A stretch of 64,000 nt of DNA from Salinimonas iocasae (GCF_006228385.1 NZ_CP039852.1:682001-746000), one strand, 5' to 3'. Shown: positions 19,072-28,248, numbered from the stretch's first letter. Program-made: numbers and translations. The notes: generated by a model from the sequence alone, not told the origin.

Positions 19072-20501
19072 AATCGTTTACCTAAAAATAGAAGGGTGCT
19101 TATCAACGCGCCGAACAACATAATTAATTGCGCTAATGCCATCATGCTGTTGTGAAGTCGCGCACCGGATTCCAAAGGAGTGAATGAAAACTGAGATAGC
19201 ATTTGCCAGTTATCAGCGCTCACTGTTGCGGCCTTCTTAGCAGCGTTACTGCGGTACTTGTTCGAGTCCTGTTCCAGCGTCATTCCCTCAGCGTGAAGTT
19301 TGTTTAACGCCTGAACAAAGTCGAACCGTGCCTTCTCAGCCTGACGAAGGAATAAGTGATAATTTGTAAGGTCAGTCGCCGCCAGAGTCATAGACGCATT
19401 CTGAATAGCAATCATGGGCGACAGCCATCCGAAATGACGATAAATGTCAGCCTGATCTGTTTGCTGCTGCATTTGCTTTTGGGCAAATTGGTTTAACACC
19501 TTCGTCAGGTTTGCCTCTGATTGTTGGGCAACAATGCCTTTAAAATTAACGGGCAGTTCGTCAACAGATTCCACATTGTATTTAGCCAGTAAGCTTGCTT
19601 TTAAGGCGCTGTTTGCCGGGCCGCTGGTATTATGACCATCACCGATCTCGCGCAATTGTTGCAGCACTGCAAAATCCGTTTCTAACTTACCCGGCGAGTG
19701 AATAACAACGCTGGCGGTATTGCTGGCAATCCTTGGTATGATTAAACATAGCAGCATCCAAAGTGTGAGTGAGCCACTGAAGCTCAGCGTATTGGAACGT
19801 GTAAAGGCTGATATCGGAAGCACGATTGCAGACCAGATAAGCAGATAGATCCAGTAGCTGGCGATAAAGGTAATTGCAGGTAGTATGGCAGCGCCATCCG
19901 TCATGCTGATCAATACACCAACCAATAATGGTGTGCTGATAACCAACGCTGCAGAGAAAAGTGCCAGACCTTTTCCGGCAAGTAGCGTGAGTGGAGATAC
20001 GCCCTGAACATTGAGAAATTCCAAGGTACCAGCTTCCCGTTCCCGGGTTACTGTGCTAAAACCCAGAATGATGAGCAACATCGGCGCTATGACTTGCATA
20101 ACAAAAGCCGGTGTTAGCGCGCTTATCCAGGTCAGCCCGCTGCTTTGTTTTTTGTCCGCCAGTGTTGCAGAATTTTGACGATGCCCCTCCAAAAACACAG
20201 TGTTACCGGTCAAAGCATCGATACCAGGGTCGAGTGTGCCCAATGGTGGTAACCCCCGAAATACATAGTGACCATAATGAATCATTCGGTGTGGATGTCG
20301 GTCTGGCTGATCCCTGAAGTTGTGCTCGGCCTCAGACTGCATATGCTCACGCTGATGGGCAGTATCGCTATTGGATGTTCTGGTAATCCAGACTGAGGCT
20401 GCTACCAGTGAAAGCGCAATAACAATTACGGCTAAAGATAAGCGCGAGCGTTGCCAATACCGCCACTCGTCGCGCGCAATAATCAGAATTCTGTTGCTCA
20501 T
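19068..20501 (-). CDS. ABC-2 type permease, DUF3526 family, subunit 1
   Basis: A 477-residue membrane protein. It has an N-terminal helix (LSLAVIVIALSLVAASVWI) and a periplasmic region with the family signature HPHRMIHYGHYVFRGLPPLG and LEGHRQNS. A core of five helices includes the TREREAGTLEFL element expected to contact the ATPase. A second long periplasmic domain of about 150 residues and a last helix (MALAQLIMLFGALISTLLFL) complete it. It overlaps both the ATPase gene before it and the second permease after it by four bases, so the three are translationally coupled. Large paired periplasmic domains suggest that the system handles a periplasmic or outer-membrane ligand. Confidence 0.83.
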   Translation of the reverse strand: MSNRILIIARDEWRYWQRSRLSLAVIVIALSLVAASVWITRTSNSDTAHQREHMQSEAEHNFRDQPDRHPHRMIHYGHYVFRGLPPLGTLDPGIDALTGNTVFLEGHRQNSATLADKKQSSGLTWISALTPAFVMQVIAPMLLIILGFSTVTREREAGTLEFLNVQGVSPLTLLAGKGLALFSAALVISTPLLVGVLISMTDGAAILPAITFIASYWIYLLIWSAIVLPISAFTRSNTLSFSGSLTLWMLLCLIIPRIASNTASVVIHSPGKLETDFAVLQQLREIGDGHNTSGPANSALKASLLAKYNVESVDELPVNFKGIVAQQSEANLTKVLNQFAQKQMQQQTDQADIYRHFGWLSPMIAIQNASMTLAATDLTNYHLFLRQAEKARFDFVQALNKLHAEGMTLEQDSNKYRSNAAKKAATVSADNWQMLSQFSFTPLESGARLHNSMMALAQLIMLFGALISTLLFLGKRL

Positions 20502-21220
20502 AGCCTGGCATCCCGAATAAATGCCTCATGAACAACTTCCGAATCGATATAGCCTTCCTCCGGGGCTTCAAACATGCCGACAATCTGTCCATCCCGCAGC
20601 AATCCGATGTTATTAGCGACATGACACGCGCCGTAAACATCATGGGTAACCATAAGGATTGTGGAGCCTTGTGCAGAAAGCTGAGATATCAGGCGATTGA
20701 ATTCATCAATCGCCACCGGATCCAGGCCCGATGTAGGTTCGTCCAGAAATAAAATTGGTGCATCACGTAACAGCGCCAGTGCAATGGCTGTTTTCTGACG
20801 CATCCCTTTGGAATATCTGTCAAACTTCGTGTGCCAGGCAGACTCTTGTAAAGCAACCCGCTTAAGCGATGAAGCTATGGCGTCATCGCTTTTGGGCCTT
20901 CCGGAAAGAGAAAGAAAATACCGGATGTTTTCAAAAGCCGTCAGGTGACCATAGAGCATAACTGACTCAGGCAGATAAGCGACCTTCTCACGAACTAATT
21001 CAGATGAGGTATGTATATTCTGGCCAATCAGCTTTGCCTCACCGGAGGAGGGCTTCATCAACCCCAAAAAGGTTTTCACGGTGGTTGATTTACCTGCACC
21101 ATTCCCCCCCAGAAGCGCAATTACCTCGCCTTCTTTAGCTGAAAATGAAACGTTATTAAGTATTTTTCTGGAGCGAACCTTCACACACAGATTCGAAGCT
21201 TCGATAACCACATCGGACAT
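20498..21220 (-). CDS. ABC transporter ATP-binding protein
   Basis: An ATPase of about 240 residues with Walker A GGNGAGKST, a Q-loop region, signature YSKGMRQK, Walker B ILFLDEP and the H-loop histidine in VTHDVYG. The frame is open to an ATG at 21241, but the ATG at 21220 follows a GGG site and starts at the domain's first strand (MSDVVIEASNLCVKV), so I chose it. It is the first gene of the block 21220-17806 and lies directly behind the best Zur-like box of the window. It energises the DUF3526 permease pair that follows. Confidence 0.9.
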   Translation of the reverse strand: MSDVVIEASNLCVKVRSRKILNNVSFSAKEGEVIALLGGNGAGKSTTVKTFLGLMKPSSGEAKLIGQNIHTSSELVREKVAYLPESVMLYGHLTAFENIRYFLSLSGRPKSDDAIASSLKRVALQESAWHTKFDRYSKGMRQKTAIALALLRDAPILFLDEPTSGLDPVAIDEFNRLISQLSAQGSTILMVTHDVYGACHVANNIGLLRDGQIVGMFEAPEEGYIDSEVVHEAFIRDARL

Positions 21221-21253
21221 GTTGTAAACCCAAAGACACATTTTATTTGATAT

Positions 21254-21276
21254 GAAATGTTATATTATAACATTTA
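21254..21276. promoter_or_regulatory. Candidate Zur box before the ABC operon
   Basis: A near-perfect 23-base palindrome: 10-base arms AAATGTTATA and TATAACATTT around a central T, with a flanking G at the left. It matches the gammaproteobacterial Zur consensus at all but the last position. It lies 33 bases before the chosen ATPase start. Confidence 0.85.
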
Positions 21277-21464
21277 ATTGTATGAACAAAGAGGTGCTGG
21301 AGAGGAATTAAAGTAAAAATGTTGAGTTACCAATCACATAAGATGAACAGCAGGTAGAATTATTAATAAGAGACTAGGGGCCGGGGACTGTAGCTCGGCA
21401 GTAAAATATCGTGGAATATAATTATTAACCGATCGAACAAAAAAGAAATAAAGCTAACTGGCTT

Positions 21465-21502
21465 TAAAAAGAGAAGAAAACGGCAGAGAGGGGCTCTGCC
21501 GT
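21465..21502 (-). terminator. Rho-independent terminator after the PEP-CTERM gene
   Basis: Perfect 9-base arms ACGGCAGAG / CTCTGCCGT around five bases. On the minus strand the hairpin is followed by a T-rich run, nine bases after the stop codon. Confidence 0.85.
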
Positions 21503-21510
21503 CAGTTTTG

Positions 21511-22176
21511 CTATTTTGACTTACGCTTCGATAAGCCTAATGCCAGCATGACCAGACTGAAAATGCCCAGCGTTGCCGGAGCAGGTACTTCATTAATCTG
21601 CGCTGTTAACTCGGCATAAGAATGACCGATGACGATATCGCCATTTAATAAGCCATCCAGGTTACCAATATTGAGGCCCAGACCTGTTAGATCTACAGCA
21701 TTAAAGCTTAACCGTAACGCATTTACCCCCATGGAGCAGAACATATCTGTACATTCGCCATATTGTTCATTCAGAATAAGGTTTAAACCAGCAATACCAC
21801 TCACATTCAATACTTCGAAGTTCGGTGACGTCTGAATCAGGCAGTCAGCGTCAACCTGTAATCCTAACGATGCTAAATCCAGTTCACCCAGCCCGAAAAG
21901 GTTTATTGATAAATCCTCAACATAGGATGTACCCATTGCATTCAGGCTGCCGTAATCTCCGCTAACCGAAGCTTCCGAATAGATTGTCGAAGATGAAACG
22001 TTCACAGCGGTTTCAGTGACAAGCGAAAGAAAGTTAGTATTAAGCACATCCAAATCGAGATCATTGGTAGTCGTGCTGGCAGACGCTATACGAGTACATG
22101 CATTACCATCAACATTAGAACTTGCCGATGTACTCAATAGCGTTTCCTCAGCCACTGCAGCGGCCTGTACCTGCAA
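21511..22176 (-). CDS. PEP-CTERM-anchored protein, N-terminus without a clear signal peptide
   Basis: A 221-residue protein with a textbook PEP-CTERM tail: PAPATLGIFSLVMLALGL followed by basic SKRKSK. This tail directs exosortase processing and surface sorting. The body is Ser/Asn/Leu-rich with paired cysteines (ECTDMFCSM). The only start I can find is a TTG at 22176, seven bases after AGGA. It gives MQVQAAAVAEETLL, which looks like the end of a signal peptide and not its beginning. An in-frame stop lies about 36 bases further up, with no ATG or GTG between. PEP-CTERM proteins need an N-terminal signal, so the gene may be 5'-truncated or frameshifted. No exosortase gene is in the window. Confidence 0.6.
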   Translation of the reverse strand: MQVQAAAVAEETLLSTSASSNVDGNACTRIASASTTTNDLDLDVLNTNFLSLVTETAVNVSSSTIYSEASVSGDYGSLNAMGTSYVEDLSINLFGLGELDLASLGLQVDADCLIQTSPNFEVLNVSGIAGLNLILNEQYGECTDMFCSMGVNALRLSFNAVDLTGLGLNIGNLDGLLNGDIVIGHSYAELTAQINEVPAPATLGIFSLVMLALGLSKRKSK

Positions 22177-22289
22177 TAATTTCCTATAGAGATACCAACT
22201 GTATTGTTAAGTGGTGTTCGGGGAATAGTAATGGTTAAAGCAAAAAGGCGAGTTTCTATCTCGGAGTAATATTTTCGCGAGACGAATAA

Positions 22290-22326
22290 AAGGCTGAAAT
22301 GGCCACATGAAAACCATTTCAGCCTT
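22290..22326 (-). terminator. Hairpin terminator after the GH51 gene
   Basis: Perfect 13-base arms AAGGCTGAAATGG / CCATTTCAGCCTT. On the minus strand the hairpin is followed by TTTATT, 12 bases beyond the GH51 stop. Confidence 0.75.
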
Positions 22327-22338
22327 GGCGGGAAATTA

Positions 22339-23874
22339 TTAAAGCGCTACCACTACGATTGATTTTGCTGGTAGTGTGAAGTCATCTGCAGTAGCTTCAA
22401 ATGCCTTTGGTGTTACAGCATCCTTATTATCGAAGGTATTCTTAGCCGTCATCTCTGCGGCAGTCAGAATTTCACCTTTGAGTGTTTCATCTAACCCACC
22501 TGAAACATCCAGCTTGATACTCGCACTATTGTTCGGATCGAGGTTGACCAGAGCCAGGTAGGTGCGGCCGTCTTTACCTTTCGCCAGCGAGCCTGTGACA
22601 GCTGGAACGGCCTTACCACCCATGGTGTAGTCAGGAGCATCCAGCGTTAAGGGAATGGAAGTGGCATCCTGAAACACGCTATACATATCGTATATATGAT
22701 AGGTCGGTGTTTTAAGCATATCCGGGCCGTCGGTCAGAATCATCGCCTGAAGAACGTTAACCATCTGCGCAATATTGGTCATATGCACGCGCTTGGCATA
22801 CGCATGAAATAAATTCAGATTAACTGCTGCAACGACCGCATCACGAAGGGTATTCTGCTGATATAAAAAGCCGGGTTCACGGCCTTCTTCAGCATCATAC
22901 CAGGTACCCCATTCATCAACATAAAACCCGAGCTCACCTTCAGGGTCATTTTTATCCAGAATAGCAATATTGTTTTTCAGATACTCGTCCATGCGGTACG
23001 TGCGTTCCAGAGTGGCGAACCACATCTTTTCATCAAACTCAGTAGCGTGACCCTTGGTTTCCCATTCATCGTTAGGCAGGGTGTAAAAATGGTAACTGAT
23101 ACCATCCATATCACGCTCAATGTTTTTACTCAAAACATCGGTCCACTGGGTATCTTCAGTATGCCCGCCGCTACCTACTAACAATGGTTTTTTTCCCGGT
23201 GGTGTTTTTAGAAACGTCGCGTATTGACGATATAGATCCGTATAGTAATCAGGCTCCATGTGACCACCACAGCCCCAAGATTCATTGCCGATACCAAAAT
23301 ACTTTATGTCCCAGGGTTTATCGCGTCCGTTAGCGCGTCTTTGATTGGCCAGTGTGGAGTTTTTGTCGGAGGTCATATACTCCATCCACTCAGCCATTTC
23401 TCTGACAGTGCCACTACCCAGATTACCGTTAATGTAAACCTCGGCACCAAGTAGCTCGGCTAAATCAAAAAATTCATGGGTGCCTACTGCATTGGTTTCC
23501 TCAACGCCGCCCCAGTGCGTATTCACTTTGACAGGTCTTTCATCTTTGGGACCAATGCCATCACGCCAATGGTATTCGTCGGCAAAGCAGCCTCCGGGCC
23601 AGCGTACCAGAGGCACCTCCATCTCTTTCAACGCATTAATGACATCGTTACGAAAGCCCTTTGTATTGGGTATAGAAGAGTCCGGGCCGACCCATAATCC
23701 TTCATAAATACCTCTGCCCAAGTGCTCAGCAAACTGGCCATAAATATCTTTGTTTATGACCGGTCCCTGCTTACTTAAGTCAGCTGAAACGGTGACCTGA
23801 TGGGTAGCTGCAGTCGCTACACCCGTCGACAACGCCACGCTCAGTAACGAGGCTTTTAAGACTGAAAAGCGCAT
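22339..23874 (-). CDS. abfA: Exported alpha-L-arabinofuranosidase, GH51
   Basis: A 511-residue GH51 enzyme that removes terminal alpha-L-arabinofuranosyl units from arabinan, arabinoxylan or oligosaccharides. A signal peptide (SVALSTGVATA) shows export, which is not universal in GH51. The acid/base Glu198 is in FGIGNESWG and the nucleophile Glu321 in FYVDEWGTWYD. Other family blocks include YGQFAEHLGRGIYEG and RWPGGCFADEYHWRDGIGP. A C-terminal beta-sandwich ends the protein. It starts one base after the GH43 gene stops, so the two form a tight operon read towards lower coordinates. Confidence 0.95.
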   Translation of the reverse strand: MRFSVLKASLLSVALSTGVATAATHQVTVSADLSKQGPVINKDIYGQFAEHLGRGIYEGLWVGPDSSIPNTKGFRNDVINALKEMEVPLVRWPGGCFADEYHWRDGIGPKDERPVKVNTHWGGVEETNAVGTHEFFDLAELLGAEVYINGNLGSGTVREMAEWMEYMTSDKNSTLANQRRANGRDKPWDIKYFGIGNESWGCGGHMEPDYYTDLYRQYATFLKTPPGKKPLLVGSGGHTEDTQWTDVLSKNIERDMDGISYHFYTLPNDEWETKGHATEFDEKMWFATLERTYRMDEYLKNNIAILDKNDPEGELGFYVDEWGTWYDAEEGREPGFLYQQNTLRDAVVAAVNLNLFHAYAKRVHMTNIAQMVNVLQAMILTDGPDMLKTPTYHIYDMYSVFQDATSIPLTLDAPDYTMGGKAVPAVTGSLAKGKDGRTYLALVNLDPNNSASIKLDVSGGLDETLKGEILTAAEMTAKNTFDNKDAVTPKAFEATADDFTLPAKSIVVVAL

Positions 23875-23875
23875 G

Positions 23876-24841
23876 TTATTTCTCCTGTGCGGGTTCTGTA
23901 ATACCTTCGGTACTCATGACAACACGCTTAAGCGTGCCATCATCATTGTAAATAAGCGGGTCTATTGCGACTGAGCGACGAAAGCGACCACCACTTGGTT
24001 GATCGCCCTTAGGGGGCAGGGCACCGGTATGGTAAATAAAGTAGTCATTACCTTTATATTCAATGATTGATTGATGGTTGGTTTCTGTATTGCCTGCTAC
24101 TTCATTCAGAATACCTTTGTATTCCCATGGACCATGAATGCTTTTGCTCATTGCGTAACAAATTTTTTCCGGAAACTCACAGGCATAAGATAAGTAATAG
24201 TTTTCGCCTTTTTTATGTACCCACGCAGCTTCAGTAAAATTCGGAACATCAATGACTTTGATCTCACCATCCAGCGCGGTGAGGTTGTCTGTCAGCTTGA
24301 CGTATTTGGGCACCAGGTTGCCGAAAAACATATAAGTATCGCCGTTATCTTCGGTAAAGATAGCCGGATCAATATCATCCCAGTCGTTGGGTGTTTGGGT
24401 AGTCATGTCGTTAGTGACAAGCGCATGGCCGATAGCATCTCTGAACGGTCCCGTAGGCGAGTCTGATACAGCTACGCCAATAGCGAAACCCGGTTTTTCT
24501 TCGTTATGCCTTACCGTGGTAAAAAAATAAAACTTCCCGCCTTTTTCAATCATATGTGATGCCCAGGCATCACCTATGGCCCATTTAAAATCGGTGGCCT
24601 TCATGATTGGTCCATGTGCTTTCCAGTTAACCATGTCTGTCGAGGAAAATGCGAGCCAGTCGTGCATCTCAAAAAAGACATCGTTATTCGGCGCTTCATC
24701 ATGACCGGTATACAGATAAACCGTATCATCATGGACTAATGCCGCAGGATCCGCGGTGAAAACCTCTTTAATAACAGGGTTATCTGCCATTACGTGGCTG
24801 CTAAACATAATTCCTGCGGCGCATAACCAATGCTTTTTCAT
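23876..24841 (-). CDS. Exported GH43 glycosidase (arabinofuranosidase / xylosidase type)
   Basis: A 321-residue single-domain GH43 enzyme with signal peptide (WLCAAGIMFSSHVMA). The catalytic triad is visible: Asp31 in FTADPAALV (base), Asp158 in DDIDPAIF (pKa modulator) and Glu204 in NFTEAAWV (acid). There is no accessory carbohydrate-binding domain. Given the GH51 partner and the surrounding locus it probably trims arabinofuranosyl side chains, though GH43 members of this form also include xylosidases. Its promoter lies in the 548-base divergent region shared with the TonB receptor. Confidence 0.88.
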   Translation of the reverse strand: MKKHWLCAAGIMFSSHVMADNPVIKEVFTADPAALVHDDTVYLYTGHDEAPNNDVFFEMHDWLAFSSTDMVNWKAHGPIMKATDFKWAIGDAWASHMIEKGGKFYFFTTVRHNEEKPGFAIGVAVSDSPTGPFRDAIGHALVTNDMTTQTPNDWDDIDPAIFTEDNGDTYMFFGNLVPKYVKLTDNLTALDGEIKVIDVPNFTEAAWVHKKGENYYLSYACEFPEKICYAMSKSIHGPWEYKGILNEVAGNTETNHQSIIEYKGNDYFIYHTGALPPKGDQPSGGRFRRSVAIDPLIYNDDGTLKRVVMSTEGITEPAQEK

Positions 24842-25389
24842 CTCTCATTCCTCGCTGCGTTACGATAGAGCCAACAGCGACCACGCGCTACTGTCATCTG
24901 AAATGTAAAATACTTTTTAATAGTATTGTACTATCAAGTAAGATGTAAACCGTTTTTATATAATATTGTATTAACAATAGGGCGATGAGCAATATGTTTG
25001 GGGACAGGCAATCGCTTGTGCACTTTCTTATCATGCTTTCGCCGTTCTTTCAGTTTCAGACAAAGGGCCGTAGACCTTGTAGTGCAGGCGCTATCTGCTG
25101 CGTCTATAAGATTTCGAAGTAGAGAATGCTCAGCCCAGTGCAAACTCTGTAGGTAACACTGCTCTTTCTACTTTCAACTAACGCGACAATCTCAGGTTAT
25201 GAAATCCGTAAATTCGTTAACGTTTTATTATTGACAGCTCAAATGTAATACAATAATATCAACTCAGAATAACAAATAATTAACAGTAGGGCCCCTGGCC
25301 TTAAACACATAAAGTCAGTTCAAACTCAAGCCTTGTACAGAAGTTCAGAACGTTGTTGACTAGGACCATAAGAACCGGAGTAGAAACGT
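24842..25389. other. Long divergent control region between GH43-GH51 and the TonB receptor
   Basis: A 548-base region without a supported gene. Near the GH43 side are the dyad TAGTA-TTG-TACTA (24921-24933) and TGTATTAAC (24967-24975), degenerate relatives of TGTA-N-TACA. Near the receptor side is a perfect TGTAATACA (25244-25252). The middle, about 25000-25180, is less AT-rich and unexplained. A 69-codon minus-strand frame there shows no recognisable motif. The last 100 bases before the receptor may form a leader. Confidence 0.5.
25244..25252. promoter_or_regulatory. Candidate GntR/FadR-type operator before the TonB receptor
   Basis: Perfect TGTAATACA, flanked by AT-rich sequence, downstream of TTGACA (25231-25236). 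It lies about eight bases beyond that -35-like hexamer, inside the presumed promoter spacer, which suits repression. Confidence 0.6.
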
Positions 25390-28206
25390 ATGTTTAAACG
25401 AACACACCTTGCCAGTGCTGTCCTCGTTGCTATGTCCTGCCAATTTGCCTTCGCGCAGGATGATCAGGATGCTCAGACAACCCCGACCCAGGACGGCTCG
25501 GACGTTGAAGTTATTGAAGTTTCTGGTGTTCGCGCCAGTCTCAGTAAAGCAATAAACATTAAACGTCAGAACGTTCAAATTGTTGACTCTATTGTTGCAG
25601 AAGATATCGGTGAATTTCCCGACAACAATGTTGTAGAGGCGCTTCAGCGTGTTACTGGTATTCAGGTAACTGACCGTGCTTCTGGTGAAGTAAATACAGT
25701 CACTGTTCGCGGGCTAACAGACGTGACAACCACAATAAATGGAAGAAACGTATTTACTGCTTCTGGCCGTGCTGTGGCTCTGGCAGATATCCCGGCTGCT
25801 TTGCTAAAAACTGTCAATGTATATAAAACACGTTCTGCGTCGCAGATTGGTAGCGGTATTGCCGGTCAGATTGATGTGAAAACACAGCGTCCTTTTGACT
25901 TTGATGATCGTACGTTTGTACTTGCCGGCCGCGCTATACATCAGGAACAGGCAGATAAAACGGATCCGCAGTTAAGCTTCCTTGCAACGGATACCTGGGA
26001 AGTTGATGGCGGTGATTTCGGCGCGCTGCTTAACGTGTCATATACGCGCACTAATTTCCGTGACCAAAGCATCACTGCAGGCGCTATGTTGCCATTTGCG
26101 ACAGAAAACCCTTCTGCGCAAAAACTGGATGGTTCTGGCTATGGGCCGTTAGAACGTATTTTCCCAGACCAATGTTCTCCACAATGCTGGTCGCCTGGTA
26201 TGGAAAACGGCTTGCCATTTGCAGCGGGCTCTACGCTAAACATCAATGGTACAGATGAACCTTATTACCTAAGTCGTGATGCAATATTCGGTTCAGATTT
26301 TCAAGGGGAGCGTGAACGTCCCGCGGTCAATTTGTCACTGCAATGGGCGCCTAACGACTATTCGACTTATACCTTCGAAGGCTTTTATAACGGCTATGAA
26401 CAAGAGTCTTTCAACTCACTGTTTTTTCAGTTCGTAGATTGGTGGGGGGATGTCGATCCTAATGATCCAGTCGGTCTAATCGACGGCACTAATATTATTG
26501 AATCGCGTTACGTAAATAATGCGTTTAACTTTACCTCTGGTGATGTAACGCAAAGTGAAACTGACAGCTATTTGTTATCGTTAGGCGGTGACTGGCAGAT
26601 CAATGACTTTTTAAATGTGAAGTCTGAGGTTTATTATCAAAAGTCTGAGTTTACTACTGAGTTCTTCGCTGTTCGGGGAACAACATCGCAGCCGCGTCTT
26701 TATGTTGAAACTAATGATGGTAACGACATCCCTTCGTTAGTGTACGAGAATTCTGATCCAACAAACGCGTCACTTTATAACGTTGGTGAAACATTTGAGA
26801 ATGGCTCATCGTCGGAAGGTGACTCAATAACATGGACGGTCGATGCCGAGTATTTTGTTGATAACGCGTTTTTCACTAAAGTACAATTTGGTAGTTTCGT
26901 AGACCGTAGAACCGCAGAACAGGGTAATTACGACTTTACCGGCGGTGTAATCGGTGGTCTGTTAAGCGACTATGATGAAAACCTGCAGTATCGAAATGAA
27001 AACTTTTTCGATGGTAATGCCACATTCCCAGAATCCTGGGTAGCAGCTGATGGTTACTATGCTTTTGCTAACCGTGACAGATATCGTGAACTATCTGGGT
27101 TAACGGGTATATATCAGGATCAGTTTGGCCAAGACGCACCTAGAATCAGAACTAATTTTGATATCGAAGAAACCACCATCGCTTTGTATGCCGAAGCAGA
27201 ATATAACACTGAGCTATTTGGCAAAGTATTAGATGGTGAGATTGGCTTACGTTATGAAATGAACGAAGCTGACATGACCTTCTTTACTCTTGACCCTACG
27301 TTGCCGCCGCAAAGCACTGCAGAGCGTGATGATAATACATTGTTACCGAGTCTGGTTGCTCGTTATCATCTTACCGACGACCTGATGGCGCGAGTGGCTT
27401 ACACAGAAACGATTCGTCGTCCTGCATTTGAGCAGCTAAATGCCTACACCAGCTATCAGCCCGACTTGACAGACGTTGGCTACGGTACTGGTACGGGCGG
27501 AAACCCGAACCTTGAACCTGTCGAGTCACAGAATTGGGACTTTGCCCTGGAATGGTATTTCGCGCCGGAAAGCTCGGTATACGCAACATACTTCACCCGC
27601 GATATTGAAGGTATCGTATTTGACTCAATCGTGGCTGAGCAATATCAGGGGCCAACTGACGATGCCCCAGGCACTTACATCGTTTCAAAACCGGCCAATA
27701 CCTCTAACGGCAAGTTAGATGGGTGGGAACTGGGTACTGTGTACTTCCCGGAAAACCTGCCGGGTATGCTGGATGGTCTAGGTGTGCAGGCCAGCTATAC
27801 TATTCTTGATTCTGAACAAGATATTCCATTGTTCAACGAAGATGGTGGAATTGATGGCTATGACACTCGCCCAATTTTCGGTGTGTCAGATACGTCGTAC
27901 TCAGCGATACTTATCTACGATAATGAAGAACTGAGCATGCGCCTATCCTATGTATGGCGTGACGACTTCCTCAATAACTATGAAGATCGTTTGTTCGCAA
28001 ACCCATTGGGCGTATACAGAGAACCTGAAAAATCTATGGACTTCCAGTTGAGTTATGATGCAACAGAAGACCTGACGGTGACCTTTGATGCGACGAATCT
28101 GACAGAGGAAATCTATCAGAGTTATTATGAGTACCCAAGTACGCATAATTTTGGAAGCGCATTGTACAGCAGAACTTTTGCACTGGGTTTCCGCTACCGT
28201 ATGTAG
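25390..28206 (+). CDS. TonB-dependent receptor for (arabino-)oligosaccharides
   Basis: A 938-residue outer-membrane receptor of the large carbohydrate-associated type common in Alteromonadales and Xanthomonadales. A signal peptide (VLVAMSCQFAFAQ) is followed by a TonB-box-like VEVIEVSGVRASL. The plug has DIGEFPDNNVVEALQRVTGIQ, VTVRGL and TTINGRNVF. The barrel closes with the C-terminal phenylalanine-rich end SRTFALGFRYRM. There is no SusD partner, as expected outside Bacteroidetes. Placed between GH43/GH51 and the GPH symporter-GH127 operon and preceded by the regulon operator, it most likely imports arabinan fragments. The substrate is inferred from context. Confidence 0.92.
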   Translation: MFKRTHLASAVLVAMSCQFAFAQDDQDAQTTPTQDGSDVEVIEVSGVRASLSKAINIKRQNVQIVDSIVAEDIGEFPDNNVVEALQRVTGIQVTDRASGEVNTVTVRGLTDVTTTINGRNVFTASGRAVALADIPAALLKTVNVYKTRSASQIGSGIAGQIDVKTQRPFDFDDRTFVLAGRAIHQEQADKTDPQLSFLATDTWEVDGGDFGALLNVSYTRTNFRDQSITAGAMLPFATENPSAQKLDGSGYGPLERIFPDQCSPQCWSPGMENGLPFAAGSTLNINGTDEPYYLSRDAIFGSDFQGERERPAVNLSLQWAPNDYSTYTFEGFYNGYEQESFNSLFFQFVDWWGDVDPNDPVGLIDGTNIIESRYVNNAFNFTSGDVTQSETDSYLLSLGGDWQINDFLNVKSEVYYQKSEFTTEFFAVRGTTSQPRLYVETNDGNDIPSLVYENSDPTNASLYNVGETFENGSSSEGDSITWTVDAEYFVDNAFFTKVQFGSFVDRRTAEQGNYDFTGGVIGGLLSDYDENLQYRNENFFDGNATFPESWVAADGYYAFANRDRYRELSGLTGIYQDQFGQDAPRIRTNFDIEETTIALYAEAEYNTELFGKVLDGEIGLRYEMNEADMTFFTLDPTLPPQSTAERDDNTLLPSLVARYHLTDDLMARVAYTETIRRPAFEQLNAYTSYQPDLTDVGYGTGTGGNPNLEPVESQNWDFALEWYFAPESSVYATYFTRDIEGIVFDSIVAEQYQGPTDDAPGTYIVSKPANTSNGKLDGWELGTVYFPENLPGMLDGLGVQASYTILDSEQDIPLFNEDGGIDGYDTRPIFGVSDTSYSAILIYDNEELSMRLSYVWRDDFLNNYEDRLFANPLGVYREPEKSMDFQLSYDATEDLTVTFDATNLTEEIYQSYYEYPSTHNFGSALYSRTFALGFRYRM

Positions 28207-28220
28207 TAAACCTGTTATCG

Positions 28221-28248
28221 AAAACCCGGCCTTGCGCCGGGTTTTTTT
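28221..28248 (+). terminator. Rho-independent terminator after the TonB receptor
   Basis: Hairpin AACCCGGC / GCCGGGTT around CTTGC followed by a T run, 15 bases after the stop codon. Confidence 0.92.

Noticed and set aside
24934..25143. 69-codon minus-strand open frame in the long intergenic region
   Set aside because: It has no ribosome site, no recognisable motif and lies among operator-like sites. The length is within chance expectation.
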